A DNA stretch of 64,000 nucleotides, taken from the NCBI GenBank assembly GCA_016718845.1, contig JADKCK010000013.1:54251-118250 (forward strand), written 5' to 3'. The stretch comes from Sphingobacteriales bacterium. GTDB taxonomy: Bacteria; Bacteroidota; Bacteroidia; Chitinophagales; UBA2359. The notes beneath the pieces are model-generated. The model was not told the origin of the DNA and searched no databases. It saw only the letters and a program-made list of their open reading frames with translations. Each line of letters begins with the position of its first letter. Positions within the stretch are counted from its first letter, which is position 1. The position numbers and the translations under genes were made by a program. Of the stretch, positions 9,602 to 18,440 are shown one piece after another.

Positions 9602-11200
9602 TTATTTACTAACTCTACTGAGCATATTTTTGCCCAATATAGCCGAAACACAAATTACGCCGCCCATCAAAGCACCACCAATACCTGCCGAAAGTACATC
9701 TTGACCTGTAAGATATAGGTTTTTTATGGGTGTTGTGGGGCGCAAAACTCGTTGTTTAAATCTTTGGGGCGAGTGTGCCAAACCATAAATCTCGCCCGAG
9801 TCGTTGTGGTCAAATTTGCGGGTTGATAGGGGTGTTGATAGTTCGTAGTAGTCAATTTGCCCGTTCAAATGTGGCATTATTTGATACAAAGATTGCAGCA
9901 ATTGTTGAGCAATTTGCTCTTTAAAAGCTTCGTAATCATCGCCTCTTTTTTTCCAAGGCTCATTTTCCCAAGTTTTAAACCACTCGTAGGGTGCCAAAGT
10001 AATTACCTCTATGGTACTTTTGTTGGGGTAGCGGCTCTCCCATTCGGGGTCTTTTGCCGACGGAAACGATATATAAGAAACCGGAAGTGGGTCGGAGGGT
10101 TGGCGGTAATTTGCTATATTTTCGTCGTGATTATAGTTTGACGGAAAAACCCAATAGTTGCATTTGGGCAGCCCCAAATCTTTCGCCGATTTTTTTAAGC
10201 CAATATACAAACATACGTGTGCCACCGAGGTTGTTAATGGCTCAATTTTATCTACCAAATGGTGTTTTTGTTGGATGTTGGCATCTAATAAATGTAAAAA
10301 AGTATTTTTTATACCTGCATCGCTAATAATAAGGGGGGCGTGTATCGTTTTTCCGTCGTCCATTTGTACGCCAATGGCTGTATTTTTTTCTACTACAATA
10401 GCTTTTACCTCCGCGCTATGTAGCACTAAACCGCCGTTTGCCTCAATAACAGCGGCAATGCTGTGGGCAATGCTCGACGGACCTCCAACTGGATAAGCGC
10501 CGCCGTCCATATAATGGTTGGCAACCATGGCGTGCATAAAAAAGCTACTTTGAGCAGGCGGCAAACCATAATCGCCATATTGAGTAGTTAAAACGCCTAT
10601 TAACGCTTCGTTGTCGGTAATTTTTGACAAAACGGCTCGCGTTGTTTGGTCGGCGTATTTCATTACATTGCGTCGTAGCAACGAGCCAGCTATGTTGGCA
10701 ATAAACGAAGGTAGTATTTTTTCGGCATAATAACCTATGCCTACATTTTCTACCTCGGTTAATAGCGCAAAATATTGGTCAATGGCTTGTTGGTCTTTGG
10801 GGTCGGTAAAATACGTTTTAAGTTGCGTTTTAAAGTTGTCTTTTCCTTTACAAAAAGCATATTCTTTATCGCCAAAAACGGCTTTATCGTACACATCGTC
10901 CATCGAAGCCCACGCCAATTGTTTATTTGAGATATAATCAAAGGTTTTTCGTAAAACACTTTTGGGGCTATCAACGCCTCCTATATAGTGCAAACCAACG
11001 TCCCATTCGTAATCTTTTCGCTGAAACACATGCGTAAAACCACCCACTACATAATGTTGCTCTAAAAGCAATATTTTTTTACCCTCTTTGGCTAGCAAAG
11101 CAGCGGCACACAAACCACCTATCCCCGACCCAATAACAATGCCATCAAAATTGGTGTCGAGATTCAAAACTTGTTTGTACGATTGTCCTGTTTTTTTCAT
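9602..11200 (-). CDS. Phytoene desaturase/carotenoid isomerase/retinol saturase-type FAD oxidoreductase
   Basis: A 532-residue protein. The FAD-binding motif GSGIGGLCAA (22-31) is followed by LLEQHYVVGGFTH, which is characteristic of the CrtI/CrtISO/RetSat group. The C-terminus has the second FAD motif (YLTGQDVLSAGIGGALMGG). These enzymes desaturate, saturate or isomerise polyene or lipid substrates. No crtB, crtY or other carotenoid genes are next to it, so a non-carotenoid lipid substrate is possible. It is probably the first gene of a two-gene transcript with the FAD oxidoreductase downstream; a candidate promoter lies at 11341. Confidence 0.82.
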   Translation of the reverse strand: MKKTGQSYKQVLNLDTNFDGIVIGSGIGGLCAAALLAKEGKKILLLEQHYVVGGFTHVFQRKDYEWDVGLHYIGGVDSPKSVLRKTFDYISNKQLAWASMDDVYDKAVFGDKEYAFCKGKDNFKTQLKTYFTDPKDQQAIDQYFALLTEVENVGIGYYAEKILPSFIANIAGSLLRRNVMKYADQTTRAVLSKITDNEALIGVLTTQYGDYGLPPAQSSFFMHAMVANHYMDGGAYPVGGPSSIAHSIAAVIEANGGLVLHSAEVKAIVVEKNTAIGVQMDDGKTIHAPLIISDAGIKNTFLHLLDANIQQKHHLVDKIEPLTTSVAHVCLYIGLKKSAKDLGLPKCNYWVFPSNYNHDENIANYRQPSDPLPVSYISFPSAKDPEWESRYPNKSTIEVITLAPYEWFKTWENEPWKKRGDDYEAFKEQIAQQLLQSLYQIMPHLNGQIDYYELSTPLSTRKFDHNDSGEIYGLAHSPQRFKQRVLRPTTPIKNLYLTGQDVLSAGIGGALMGGVICVSAILGKNMLSRVSK

Positions 11201-11340
11201 AATGTTATTATTGGTTATAAAACAATAGGTTGATGATAGGCTGTAATTAAAAGAAAGTGTGTTGTCAAATTAAATGATACTTTTAATGTTTATAGCCAGT
11301 AAGATATACAACAGTTAACTTTTACCAAACCTTGGCGCTA

Positions 11341-11348
11341 CAAAGTTA
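11341..11348 (-). promoter_or_regulatory. -7 box (TAACTTTG) for the leftward FAD oxidoreductase genes
   Basis: The reverse complement reads TAACTTTG, about 140 bases before the start at 11200. The 319-base gap 11201-11519 otherwise holds only AT-rich DNA and the opposing promoter at 11485. Confidence 0.5.
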
Positions 11349-11484
11349 CACTTTAATTTGTAAATTATGCCATTTTTGCTTTTTTTTCTTTTCTTTTGGA
11401 TAGATTAACCACAAATTAAACACTTGCTGCTTTTTTTTGTTACACAAATACCTAATTTGGCAAAATAACGTTAATAAAACGAAC

Positions 11485-11492
11485 TAACTTTG
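11485..11492 (+). promoter_or_regulatory. -7 box (TAACTTTG) for the cytochrome c peroxidase gene
   Basis: TAACTTTG followed by C, 27 bases before the ATG at 11520. A TTTG at 11456 is about 25 bases upstream, slightly longer than the usual spacing. Confidence 0.6.
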
Positions 11493-11519
11493 CTCCATCA
11501 AAATAATACAACGAAAACC

Positions 11520-12638
11520 ATGAAAACCATTTACGCTTATTTTTTATGTATACTAGGCGTTGTGAGCATTAGTATATATAGCTGTGATGATAACAACGAA
11601 CCAACTGGCGACGACATAGCCATTAACTGGGATACGGTTAGTACCGTTAATCCAGCCTACCAGCTTGAGCAACCAAGCAATTTGCCGCCTATACCCGTAT
11701 CAGACAGCAACCCTTTAACTACCGAAGGCGTAGAATTGGGTAGGCGTTTGTTCTACGACCCTATCTTATCTGCCAATAATACTCAATCGTGTGCTAGTTG
11801 CCATGCCCAACAATTTGGCTTTACCGACAATTTGCGCCAATTTAGCATTGGTATAGACGGTATTGCGGGCAACCGAAACGCTATGGCAATAATTAACTTA
11901 CCTTATGTTACGCCTTTGTTTTGGGACGGGCGCTCTGCCTCGCTCGAAGACCAAGCCTTGCAACCCGTTACTAACCCCATCGAAATGCACAATACCTGGG
12001 AAAAAGCCGTTGACGATTTGATGAAAAGCGTAGATTATCGCGTTAGATTTTACAAAGCTTTTGGTAGCAAACAAATAACCAAAGAGTTGGTAGCCCGCGC
12101 CATTGCCCAATTTGAACGAACATTAATTAGCGGCAAATCGAAATACGACTTGGCAATTACACCCGGCTCGGGTGTGTTTTTAACCGACCAAGAATACTTA
12201 GGCTACACCCTTTTTATCAACGAAGAGGGCGATTGTTTTCATTGCCACACACCAGGTAGCAATTTGTTTAGCGACAATAAGTTTCATAACAATGGTTTAG
12301 ATACCGTAAGTAATGTTAACGATTATGCCGATAAAGGATTGGGCGATATCACCAAAAACCCCGAAGATAACGGCTATTTTAGAACAACAACCCTGCGCAA
12401 CATTGAACTAACTGCCCCCTATATGCACGATGGGCGTTTTCAAACCCTTGAGCAGGTAGTTGACCACTACAGCGAGCACGTAAAACAAGCCCCAAATGTT
12501 GACCCTACCATAAAAGTGTTTTTTAAAAATGGAGGCAAACACCTATCGCCCGAAAATAAACAAGCCTTGGTTGCTTTTTTAAAAACACTAACCGATACCT
12601 CTTTTGTTAACAACCCAGCATTTAAAACACCGTTTTAA
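11520..12638 (+). CDS. Di-heme cytochrome c peroxidase (MauG/CcpA family) lipoprotein
   Basis: About 372 residues from the ATG at 11520; an upstream in-frame TTG overlaps the -7 box and is rejected. The signal ends in a lipobox (SISIYSC). Two c-type heme sites are visible: CASCH at 91-95 and CFHCH at 239-243. The surrounding segments (GRRLFYDPILS, GRNxMAI-like GNRNAMAI, APYMHDGRF) are diagnostic of bacterial di-heme peroxidases, which reduce hydrogen peroxide in the periplasm with electrons from small cytochromes. A MauG-like role in protein modification cannot be excluded, but no substrate partner is nearby. Confidence 0.9.
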   Translation: MKTIYAYFLCILGVVSISIYSCDDNNEPTGDDIAINWDTVSTVNPAYQLEQPSNLPPIPVSDSNPLTTEGVELGRRLFYDPILSANNTQSCASCHAQQFGFTDNLRQFSIGIDGIAGNRNAMAIINLPYVTPLFWDGRSASLEDQALQPVTNPIEMHNTWEKAVDDLMKSVDYRVRFYKAFGSKQITKELVARAIAQFERTLISGKSKYDLAITPGSGVFLTDQEYLGYTLFINEEGDCFHCHTPGSNLFSDNKFHNNGLDTVSNVNDYADKGLGDITKNPEDNGYFRTTTLRNIELTAPYMHDGRFQTLEQVVDHYSEHVKQAPNVDPTIKVFFKNGGKHLSPENKQALVAFLKTLTDTSFVNNPAFKTPF

Positions 12639-12686
12639 GCATTGCCTAATTTGTGGCAGATGATAGGCTACATCGCACTAAAGCTC

Positions 12687-12725
12687 AAAATTGCCCATGC
12701 TATCAATTAGCATGGGCAATTTTTG
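12687..12725. terminator. Bidirectional terminator between convergent genes
   Basis: Perfect stem AAATTGCCCATGCTA with its complement around a five-base loop, with A and T tracts on both sides. It lies between the rightward peroxidase gene and the leftward thioredoxin-like gene. Confidence 0.8.
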
Positions 12726-12743
12726 TGCTTAAAAACAAGTGTT

Positions 12744-13304
12744 TTATTTTATGCTCGATACATAAGTTTTTTTGTATTGTTCCCAGTTTATGCCTTTGTC
12801 GTAGGCACCCGATGCGTAGTAATGCAAAATGGCATCCATGTCGGTGGGGCTTTGGTAGGCTTGAGCCACTAATCGGTTGCTTAGTTTTTCGTTTAGCAGC
12901 ACTACCGTTGGCAGCGACAGTTGGTTGCCTGCTAGTTCCATTGCCAACTCGTTCATGCCACCGCGCCCGTTGCTGCGGTAATTAAAACTTTCATCGCCCA
13001 GTTTAATGGTGCGTTTGGTTTCGGCATCGAGTTTTACGGCATAAAAATTATCGTTTATGTAACGTATCACGGCAGGCTCCTGAAAAGTGGTGTTGTCCAT
13101 GCGTTTGCACCATCCGCACCACTCGGCGTAAATGTCTACGATAATTTTTTTGGGATTTTTTTGTTGCAACTGATAGGCTTCTTCCATCGTTAGCCAATGT
13201 ATGGCTGTTTTGTTACCGCCTGTTGTTGGGTTTAGTGGGGGCATAAACGAGCAAAAAACAAGGGTGCAAATACACATTGCACAAAGAAAAAAAGATAATC
13301 TCAT
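12744..13304 (-). CDS. Periplasmic thioredoxin-fold protein
   Basis: 186 residues with an N-terminal hydrophobic signal segment (about 4-20). The active-site-like motif AEWCGWCKRM (Cys63, Cys66) is that of the thioredoxin-like/DUF255 group. The cis-Pro segment appears as LSLPTVVLL. It is likely to act as a thiol-disulfide oxidoreductase outside the cytoplasm, possibly in cytochrome c maturation given the neighbouring di-heme peroxidase, though that link is only positional. The next leftward gene upstream ends 17 bases before its start. Confidence 0.8.
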   Translation of the reverse strand: MRLSFFLCAMCICTLVFCSFMPPLNPTTGGNKTAIHWLTMEEAYQLQQKNPKKIIVDIYAEWCGWCKRMDNTTFQEPAVIRYINDNFYAVKLDAETKRTIKLGDESFNYRSNGRGGMNELAMELAGNQLSLPTVVLLNEKLSNRLVAQAYQSPTDMDAILHYYASGAYDKGINWEQYKKTYVSSIK

Positions 13305-13321
13305 TTTTGTATAAAAATTAT

Positions 13322-13816
13322 TTAAAAATCGGACAAAACTTTATAAAGCCACGAGTCTTTTTCGAGTACTTCAAAAGCAATGTTTTTGAAATCGGTTTTG
13401 TGGCAGTTGATGCTTAACAAATAGTCGTCCATTTCGCGGCGCAGCGATTGGTTAAATTTTTGGCGGATAGATTTATCTTCGTAAATATTAACAATGGCTC
13501 CAAAAAGTACAAAAAATACCGTTGCCAGTAGCCCCACTATAAAATAAGGTACTTGGCTGTTGTTAAAACGGTAAATGCCGTAAGATATTGCACCCCACGC
13601 CAAAAATATGACCAAACAGCCGCCAAAAACTTTGCTGTCGTTGTTGTCTTTGGCGGCAACAAGGGTATTTTCCCAGCCTTTTATGGCTTGTATAACTTTA
13701 GTTTTGTTTTCTGCTGATAGCGGTGAGTCGGCGAACAAAACACTTTGGCAATACTCGCATTTGTAGGTGTATTGCGATAATTTGGCTCCGCAGTTGTGGC
13801 ATTGTAGTGTTTTCAT
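13322..13816 (-). CDS. Zinc-ribbon membrane protein, function unknown
   Basis: 164 residues. The N-terminus is a zinc ribbon (CHNC at 6-9, CEYC at 20-23). Two predicted membrane segments follow at about 63-84 and 89-109, then a charged C-terminal tail. The arrangement suggests an inner-membrane protein with both ends in the cytoplasm. No named family is recognised. It is upstream of, and probably co-transcribed with, the thioredoxin-like gene. Confidence 0.65.
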   Translation of the reverse strand: MKTLQCHNCGAKLSQYTYKCEYCQSVLFADSPLSAENKTKVIQAIKGWENTLVAAKDNNDSKVFGGCLVIFLAWGAISYGIYRFNNSQVPYFIVGLLATVFFVLFGAIVNIYEDKSIRQKFNQSLRREMDDYLLSINCHKTDFKNIAFEVLEKDSWLYKVLSDF

Positions 13817-13910
13817 GGCATTGGTTGAGTGTTTGAAGCATTAGTTGAGTATGTTACTGATGTTAAAGGGGTGTTTACGGTCCAGGTTTAGAATGAAATT
13901 AATAAAAAAT

Positions 13911-14603
13911 TCAAAAATTGGCTACCAAGGATGGTTTATTGTTTGCCAAATTGTTCAATGCGTATTTGTGGATAAAAGGGCTATTTATGCAGGCAGTTTG
14001 GCGGGTGCTTATAAAAAGTTTGTCGAGCCAAATGCAATAGTCCATGCGCCTAAATTCGGGGGCAAGGTTTGTAATGCTGTCGGTGTATACCAAAAAATAA
14101 TCGCCCACAATAATGCTATCTTGTTTTATTTCGCTTTCGCCGTGCAGCATGTAGCCTAGTTGTATGCCGGCGTTTATTTCGTTGCGTTGGCGTTTGCCAT
14201 AGCGGTAGCACACTTGTAAGGGTAGTTCAAGGTAGTGCATTTTCATAAAACCGTTTAAGCCCAACGAGGTATAAGGCGCTCTAATCGGAAACTCAAGGGT
14301 AGGTATTGTCACCGTCATGCTGTCTTTTTGCATGGGTAGGCTATAATCTGCTCCCTTCATCGAGTAGTTTAACTCGGGCTGCAGATACCATTTGGGGGCA
14401 AATTGCCAACGAGCAAAAACGCCCGCATTGGGGTAAAACTTAAGTCGTCCTTTGCCTCCTTCTTCTACGGGTCCTACAACGCTGCCCCAATTAGTGCCTA
14501 CTTTAACGCCATAACTAAGGTTTTGAGCCTTGCAAATTTGGCTTGACAGCATGCTGCATACCCACAAGCTACACAAAACAAATAATCTTAAAAACAATAA
14601 CAT
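13911..14603 (-). CDS. Outer-membrane beta-barrel protein (PorT-like family), atypical C-terminus
   Basis: 230 residues with a signal peptide ending near CKAQ. The body, beginning NLSYGVKVGTNWG and continuing through QLGYMLHG, matches the small porin-like beta-barrel family common in Bacteroidota. Up to about residue 190 (RMDYCI) it reads as alternating barrel strands. After that the sequence (WLDKLFISTRQTACINSPF) loses the Gly/aromatic alternation, so the last strands may be lost or frame-shifted, although the protein still ends in Phe. Role unknown. Confidence 0.65.
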   Translation of the reverse strand: MLLFLRLFVLCSLWVCSMLSSQICKAQNLSYGVKVGTNWGSVVGPVEEGGKGRLKFYPNAGVFARWQFAPKWYLQPELNYSMKGADYSLPMQKDSMTVTIPTLEFPIRAPYTSLGLNGFMKMHYLELPLQVCYRYGKRQRNEINAGIQLGYMLHGESEIKQDSIIVGDYFLVYTDSITNLAPEFRRMDYCIWLDKLFISTRQTACINSPFIHKYALNNLANNKPSLVANF

Positions 14604-14628
14604 AATATGGTTTTTATCGTTGATAAAA

Positions 14629-14667
14629 CAAAAACAGACCTACTATTAGCTAGAAAGGTCTGTTTTT
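14629..14667 (-). terminator. Terminator after the 2OG-Fe(II) oxygenase gene
   Basis: AAAAACAGACC pairs with GGTCTGTTTTT across a loop of about 16 bases. It lies 24 bases beyond the leftward oxygenase stop. Confidence 0.7.
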
Positions 14668-14690
14668 GTGTTTAGAAACTAGCTATTTGT

Positions 14691-15680
14691 TTATTTTTTC
14701 AAACCAATTTCTTGTAAGCGTTGGTCAAGGTATTGCCCTGCCGTGATGGGTTCGTAGTGCAAAGGGTTATCGGCGGTTACGCACGATTCTAGGCATGTTA
14801 AGTCCATTTCGGAGCGGGGGTGCAAAAAGAAAGGTATCGAAAAACGGGGTGTATGCCATTTTTCGCGTGGTGGATTAATTACGCGGTGTGTGGTTGAGCG
14901 CAAGCGGTTGTTGGTTAAACGTTGTAGCATATCGCCTACGTTTACTACAATTTCGCCGGGTGCCGAGTTAATTGATTTCCACTCACCTTGGCGGTTTAAT
15001 ACCTGTAAGCCTTCGGCAGATGCACCTACTAATAGGGTAATAAGGTTTATATCTTCGTGTTGTTCGGCGCGAATGGCTTTTTTGGGTTCTTCGGTAATTG
15101 GCGGATAGTGAATGGCTCGCAAGATGCTGTTTCCGTGGTGTATTTTGTCGTCGAAATAGTTTTCGGGCAAGCCCACAAAAATAGCCAATGCTGCCAAAAT
15201 GCTGCGTCCCGATTTTTCAAAGCCATGGTAAGCATCAATCAACGATTGGTTAAAGTCGGGCAATTCGTCAACGTATACATTGTCGGGGTATTCGTTTTTG
15301 ATGGGGTCGTTGTCCTCTACCATTTGCCCCCAATGATAAAACTCTTTAAGGTCGGGCGAGTCGTAGCCTTTGGCGTGTTCGCGTCCAAAGGCGGTGTAGC
15401 CACGTTGTCCGGCAATTTCGCGGATTTCGTATTTTAATTTTGAATCAACGGGTAGGGTAAAAAATCCTTGTACAGCTTCGTATAAGTGTGCAATTACATC
15501 TTCGGGTATACCGTGGTTAATAACCGATACAAAACCCACATCTTCGTAGGCTTTACCTAATTTTTGCACAAAGTCGTTTTTACGCACGGGGTCGCCCGAT
15601 AAAAAATCGGCGAGGTCTACGGTCGGGATTGGGCTATCGGAGGTAGCCGCTGTTGTTTTTTCGTTTAAGGTATCGCTCAT
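14691..15680 (-). CDS. Isopenicillin N synthase-like 2-oxoglutarate/Fe(II) oxygenase
   Basis: 329 residues with an N-terminal DIOX_N-type segment (VDLADFLSG, FVSVINHGIP) and the catalytic 2OG-FeII domain. Iron ligands are visible as HED near 208-210 and the His of STTHRV near 264, with the 2-oxoglutarate-binding RFSIPFF near 280. The family oxidises small molecules with O2; this bacterial branch is usually of unknown substrate. No beta-lactam genes are present, so isopenicillin synthesis is not implied. Confidence 0.88.
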   Translation of the reverse strand: MSDTLNEKTTAATSDSPIPTVDLADFLSGDPVRKNDFVQKLGKAYEDVGFVSVINHGIPEDVIAHLYEAVQGFFTLPVDSKLKYEIREIAGQRGYTAFGREHAKGYDSPDLKEFYHWGQMVEDNDPIKNEYPDNVYVDELPDFNQSLIDAYHGFEKSGRSILAALAIFVGLPENYFDDKIHHGNSILRAIHYPPITEEPKKAIRAEQHEDINLITLLVGASAEGLQVLNRQGEWKSINSAPGEIVVNVGDMLQRLTNNRLRSTTHRVINPPREKWHTPRFSIPFFLHPRSEMDLTCLESCVTADNPLHYEPITAGQYLDQRLQEIGLKK

Positions 15681-15726
15681 TTTTCCTTTTTTAGGTAATG
15701 TAAAAAAATAGTTTATTGTGTGTTGT

Positions 15727-16608
15727 TTATTGCTTAATCAATACTACTCGGCAGCTATCAATGCTTGATGATATACTGCTTTGGTATTGTAAGTTAATAG
15801 TTGTTTGTGCGGTGTTAATGTATCCTTGTGCCAAACCTGCCACAATAATATTGCCTACTGCTTGGCTAGCAACATTAAAAGTTAGTACAGTGCTACTTGG
15901 GTTTATTACTGGAGTAACTTTCGCTTTCACTTTGGCATTTACACCTTTGTTGTAAAAGTTATTGATATAAAACTGGTCGATGGAGTCGGCGGCAGTTATG
16001 GTAACTACAAAATTTGGGGGTGTAACACACGAGTCGATGGCGTTGTAAGTGCCTAAAAATTTGTTGCGTATTAGTATGCCGCAGGTATCGCCTTCGTAGC
16101 CAGTGTTACATTTACAAACGCCCTCGTTGCAGCTAGTATTTACGTATTGGCAAACTACGCCAATACATAGGTCGGGGTGACAATCGGAGCCAATATAACC
16201 TGGCTCGCAATTACAGCGGGCATTGTACAACGAGTCTAGCTCGCAGGTTCCGTGTGCTCCGCAGGGGTTTCCGTAACATTCGTTGTATCTTTCGCAACGT
16301 ATGCCTACATATTCGGGTGGGCATTGGCAATGAGGTACGTCTAAGCTATCAACATAGCAAATACCATCGTTATAACATTCGTAGATAGAACATGGCACAT
16401 AGCGGCAAGTATCGCCTTCTTTTACATAACCCGGTTTGCACTCGCACGAGGCTACACCGCTTGCTGTAATCACACATTCCGAGTTTGGCGGGCAACCAAC
16501 CGTTTCGCAGGGGCTTGGGTGGTCGCAGCCTTGTAGGGTAAAGCCAATAATGGCACAAAATAAAAATAAGGTAAGTGATATGGTGCGAAAAACAGATGAT
16601 TTATACAT
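15727..16608 (-). CDS. Lipoprotein with four EGF-like modules
   Basis: 293 residues. A signal ending in lipobox LQGC (Cys about 28) is followed by four cysteine-rich EGF-like modules at about 30-175, each with the closing pattern CxC-x2-GY/EY-x-G-x-C (for example CECKPGYVKEGDTC, CNCEPGYIGSDC, CKCNTGYEGDTC). The last 110 residues are Cys-poor and probably beta-rich. EGF modules are disulfide-bonded extracellular binding units, so the protein probably sits on the cell surface or periplasmic face. EGF arrays are much more frequent in animals than bacteria, but occur in some Bacteroidota. Confidence 0.8.
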   Translation of the reverse strand: MYKSSVFRTISLTLFLFCAIIGFTLQGCDHPSPCETVGCPPNSECVITASGVASCECKPGYVKEGDTCRYVPCSIYECYNDGICYVDSLDVPHCQCPPEYVGIRCERYNECYGNPCGAHGTCELDSLYNARCNCEPGYIGSDCHPDLCIGVVCQYVNTSCNEGVCKCNTGYEGDTCGILIRNKFLGTYNAIDSCVTPPNFVVTITAADSIDQFYINNFYNKGVNAKVKAKVTPVINPSSTVLTFNVASQAVGNIIVAGLAQGYINTAQTTINLQYQSSISSSIDSCRVVLIKQ

Positions 16609-16837
16609 AAAGAATTAGCAGTGGGGGAGGTAAGATATTGTAAATTATTAATTATTTATTATAAAATAACTCAGTATTGTTATAAGTGATTATTTTTTGG
16701 AGTTTTTTGTAAGATAATCAAAAACAAGTGTATACAAGTTGATTTTTTTGCAAATGGTGTTACAGATAGGCTTTTCATCTCCAAATTATGCTTTGAGTAA
16801 TTGCTTGATGTTGTGTATGGGGCTTGCACAAGGCAGG

Positions 16838-17254
16838 TTATTTCTTCTTTTTATCTTTATCAAACCAAACCAACGATTGGTCTTCGGGTTCGCCGTTGTA
16901 GTTTACGGTAATTTCTTCGCCGGGTGCAATATTTTTTATGCAAACAAACTCAATAATGCGCTCGCGGTAGTAGGTGTTGTAGCGGGCGTTTGGGGCATAC
17001 GAATGGTTATACACCGACCCAAAGCCCAAAGCAATGGCGCATTGTGTGTGGTCGTTGCCCCACAAAAAATAGTAATTGTATAGTTCGGTATAATCTAGCA
17101 TCGACATATCGTCGGCAGACATGGTGATAACAGGGGCTGTTTCTATTACTTCGCCTTTCCGAAAAGCCTTACCTGCAAACACACCCCGCCCTTTGCCCGG
17201 CGATTCGTCGATAAAAACATTGCCCGATTTGAGTGGGAGTTTTGGGAAAGACAC
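16838..17254 (-). CDS. SET-domain protein lysine methyltransferase
   Basis: 138 residues that are almost entirely a SET domain. It has the N-terminal GRGVFAGKAFRKGEVIE, the NHSYAPNARY catalytic/SAM-binding motif and IAPGEEITVNY near the C-terminus. SET enzymes transfer methyl groups from SAM to protein lysines. Bacterial single-domain versions are of largely unknown substrate. There is no post-SET cysteine cluster. A SAM methyltransferase of a different fold lies upstream on the same strand, but 124 bases separate them. Confidence 0.85.
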   Translation of the reverse strand: MSFPKLPLKSGNVFIDESPGKGRGVFAGKAFRKGEVIETAPVITMSADDMSMLDYTELYNYYFLWGNDHTQCAIALGFGSVYNHSYAPNARYNTYYRERIIEFVCIKNIAPGEEITVNYNGEPEDQSLVWFDKDKKKK

Positions 17255-17378
17255 TTTTTTAATTATTAATTATTAATTGTAAATTATAAAACCGATGCTG
17301 TGTTTTTATTTTATAAAATACGTTTTAAGCCTATTAAACAGGCGTTTTTTTGTTGTTATCTAAAATACAATACAACTA

Positions 17379-18149
17379 TTACTTAACTGCAATAGCAAAC
17401 AAGTCGAAGCAGGTATTGGTGGCGGGTGCAATGTGGTAATCCTCTACGCGTATGTCGGACACTAAACCCGAGTTGCCTTTTAGCAACAAACGACGGTTTA
17501 GGCGGTTGAGCAAATCGTAGGGGATTTGCAAAATGGAGCGTGGCAGGCGATACTGCAAGTTTAACACATCGAAACGGGTAAAACGCTGCACCGACGCTTT
17601 GTTTTGCTCGTAATAATCCATTACTTTTTTGTTGCCATATACGCCTTGCATATCAACCACCGAAAAATGGCGTTGTAGCAAAGTTTCTAACTCTTCAACG
17701 GTATATTCGCGCACATGCCAAGGGTTGCGTGTCAGCGACATTTTTATGTTGGGCGTTGTCATAATCATTTTGCCGCCAGGTTTTAAAACGCGCGACATTT
17801 CGGCGACCATTTTTTCGTCGTCTTCGATGTGTTCTATTACCTGAAACGTAACAATATAATCAAAGGTATTGTCGGGAAATTGAAGTGGTGGCACGCTCAT
17901 TTGTTGAAACTTTACGTGCGAAAAATTGGCGGCGTAACGGTCAACATTGGTGGCAAATTTATCAACAGCCATGTAATTAGTTACTTTGGGAGCAAGCAAA
18001 CTAATGCCATAACCCTCGCCACAGCCTACCTCTAATACATTGCCGTTTATGCGTTTTGCGGCTTCGTTATAGGCTACCAAATGGCGCTGAAAAATTACAT
18101 TGTCTGATTGTTCGTGCGATGAAACGCGCTCGGCTGTTTGTAACGACAT
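17379..18149 (-). CDS. Class I SAM-dependent methyltransferase
   Basis: About 256 residues from the ATG at 18149. An upstream in-frame start at 18236 is rejected because the -7 box lies at 18214-18221. Motif I is VLEVGCGEGYG (38-48), then VDKF, and the post-motif DYIVTFQVIEHIED and LKPGGKMIMTTPN, typical of Methyltransf_11/UbiE-like enzymes. Substrate unknown. The C-terminal 80 residues are basic and may bind the acceptor. Confidence 0.82.
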   Translation of the reverse strand: MSLQTAERVSSHEQSDNVIFQRHLVAYNEAAKRINGNVLEVGCGEGYGISLLAPKVTNYMAVDKFATNVDRYAANFSHVKFQQMSVPPLQFPDNTFDYIVTFQVIEHIEDDEKMVAEMSRVLKPGGKMIMTTPNIKMSLTRNPWHVREYTVEELETLLQRHFSVVDMQGVYGNKKVMDYYEQNKASVQRFTRFDVLNLQYRLPRSILQIPYDLLNRLNRRLLLKGNSGLVSDIRVEDYHIAPATNTCFDLFAIAVK

Positions 18150-18213
18150 ATTTATAGAGGACTTTTTATCGAAAATGGTTGCACGCCAAATAAAATTTGA
18201 CAAAATTGGAGCG

Positions 18214-18244
18214 CAAAGATACAAAAAACAGTACAAAATTCAAA
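18214..18244 (-). promoter_or_regulatory. Consensus Bacteroidota promoter for the methyltransferase gene
   Basis: On the minus strand the -33 TTTG (18244-18241) is followed after 19 bases by the -7 TATCTTTG (18221-18214). This is a full match in both boxes and spacing, and it supports the start at 18149. Confidence 0.75.
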
Positions 18245-18440
18245 ATTTGTGCTGTTTTTGTCTGAAATTTGGGCAATGAAACTATTTTTATTTATACATA
18301 TATCTATAAAAATAAATTTAAGAAGCAATTTAGTATGTGAAAAAAATAAAAATGCGCATTTTGTTTAACTTTTTTTCAGAAAAATTAAACAAAATGCAAC
18401 TTAGGCTGTTATTAATCCAAACTTTTAAAAAATTATCGTC

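Noticed and set aside
8336..11200. Carotenoid biosynthesis cluster
   Set aside because: One protein is of the desaturase/isomerase type, but no phytoene synthase or cyclase is present.
14691..15680. True isopenicillin N synthase in an antibiotic cluster
   Set aside because: Only the general 2OG-Fe(II) fold is supported; no peptide synthetase or other beta-lactam genes are nearby.
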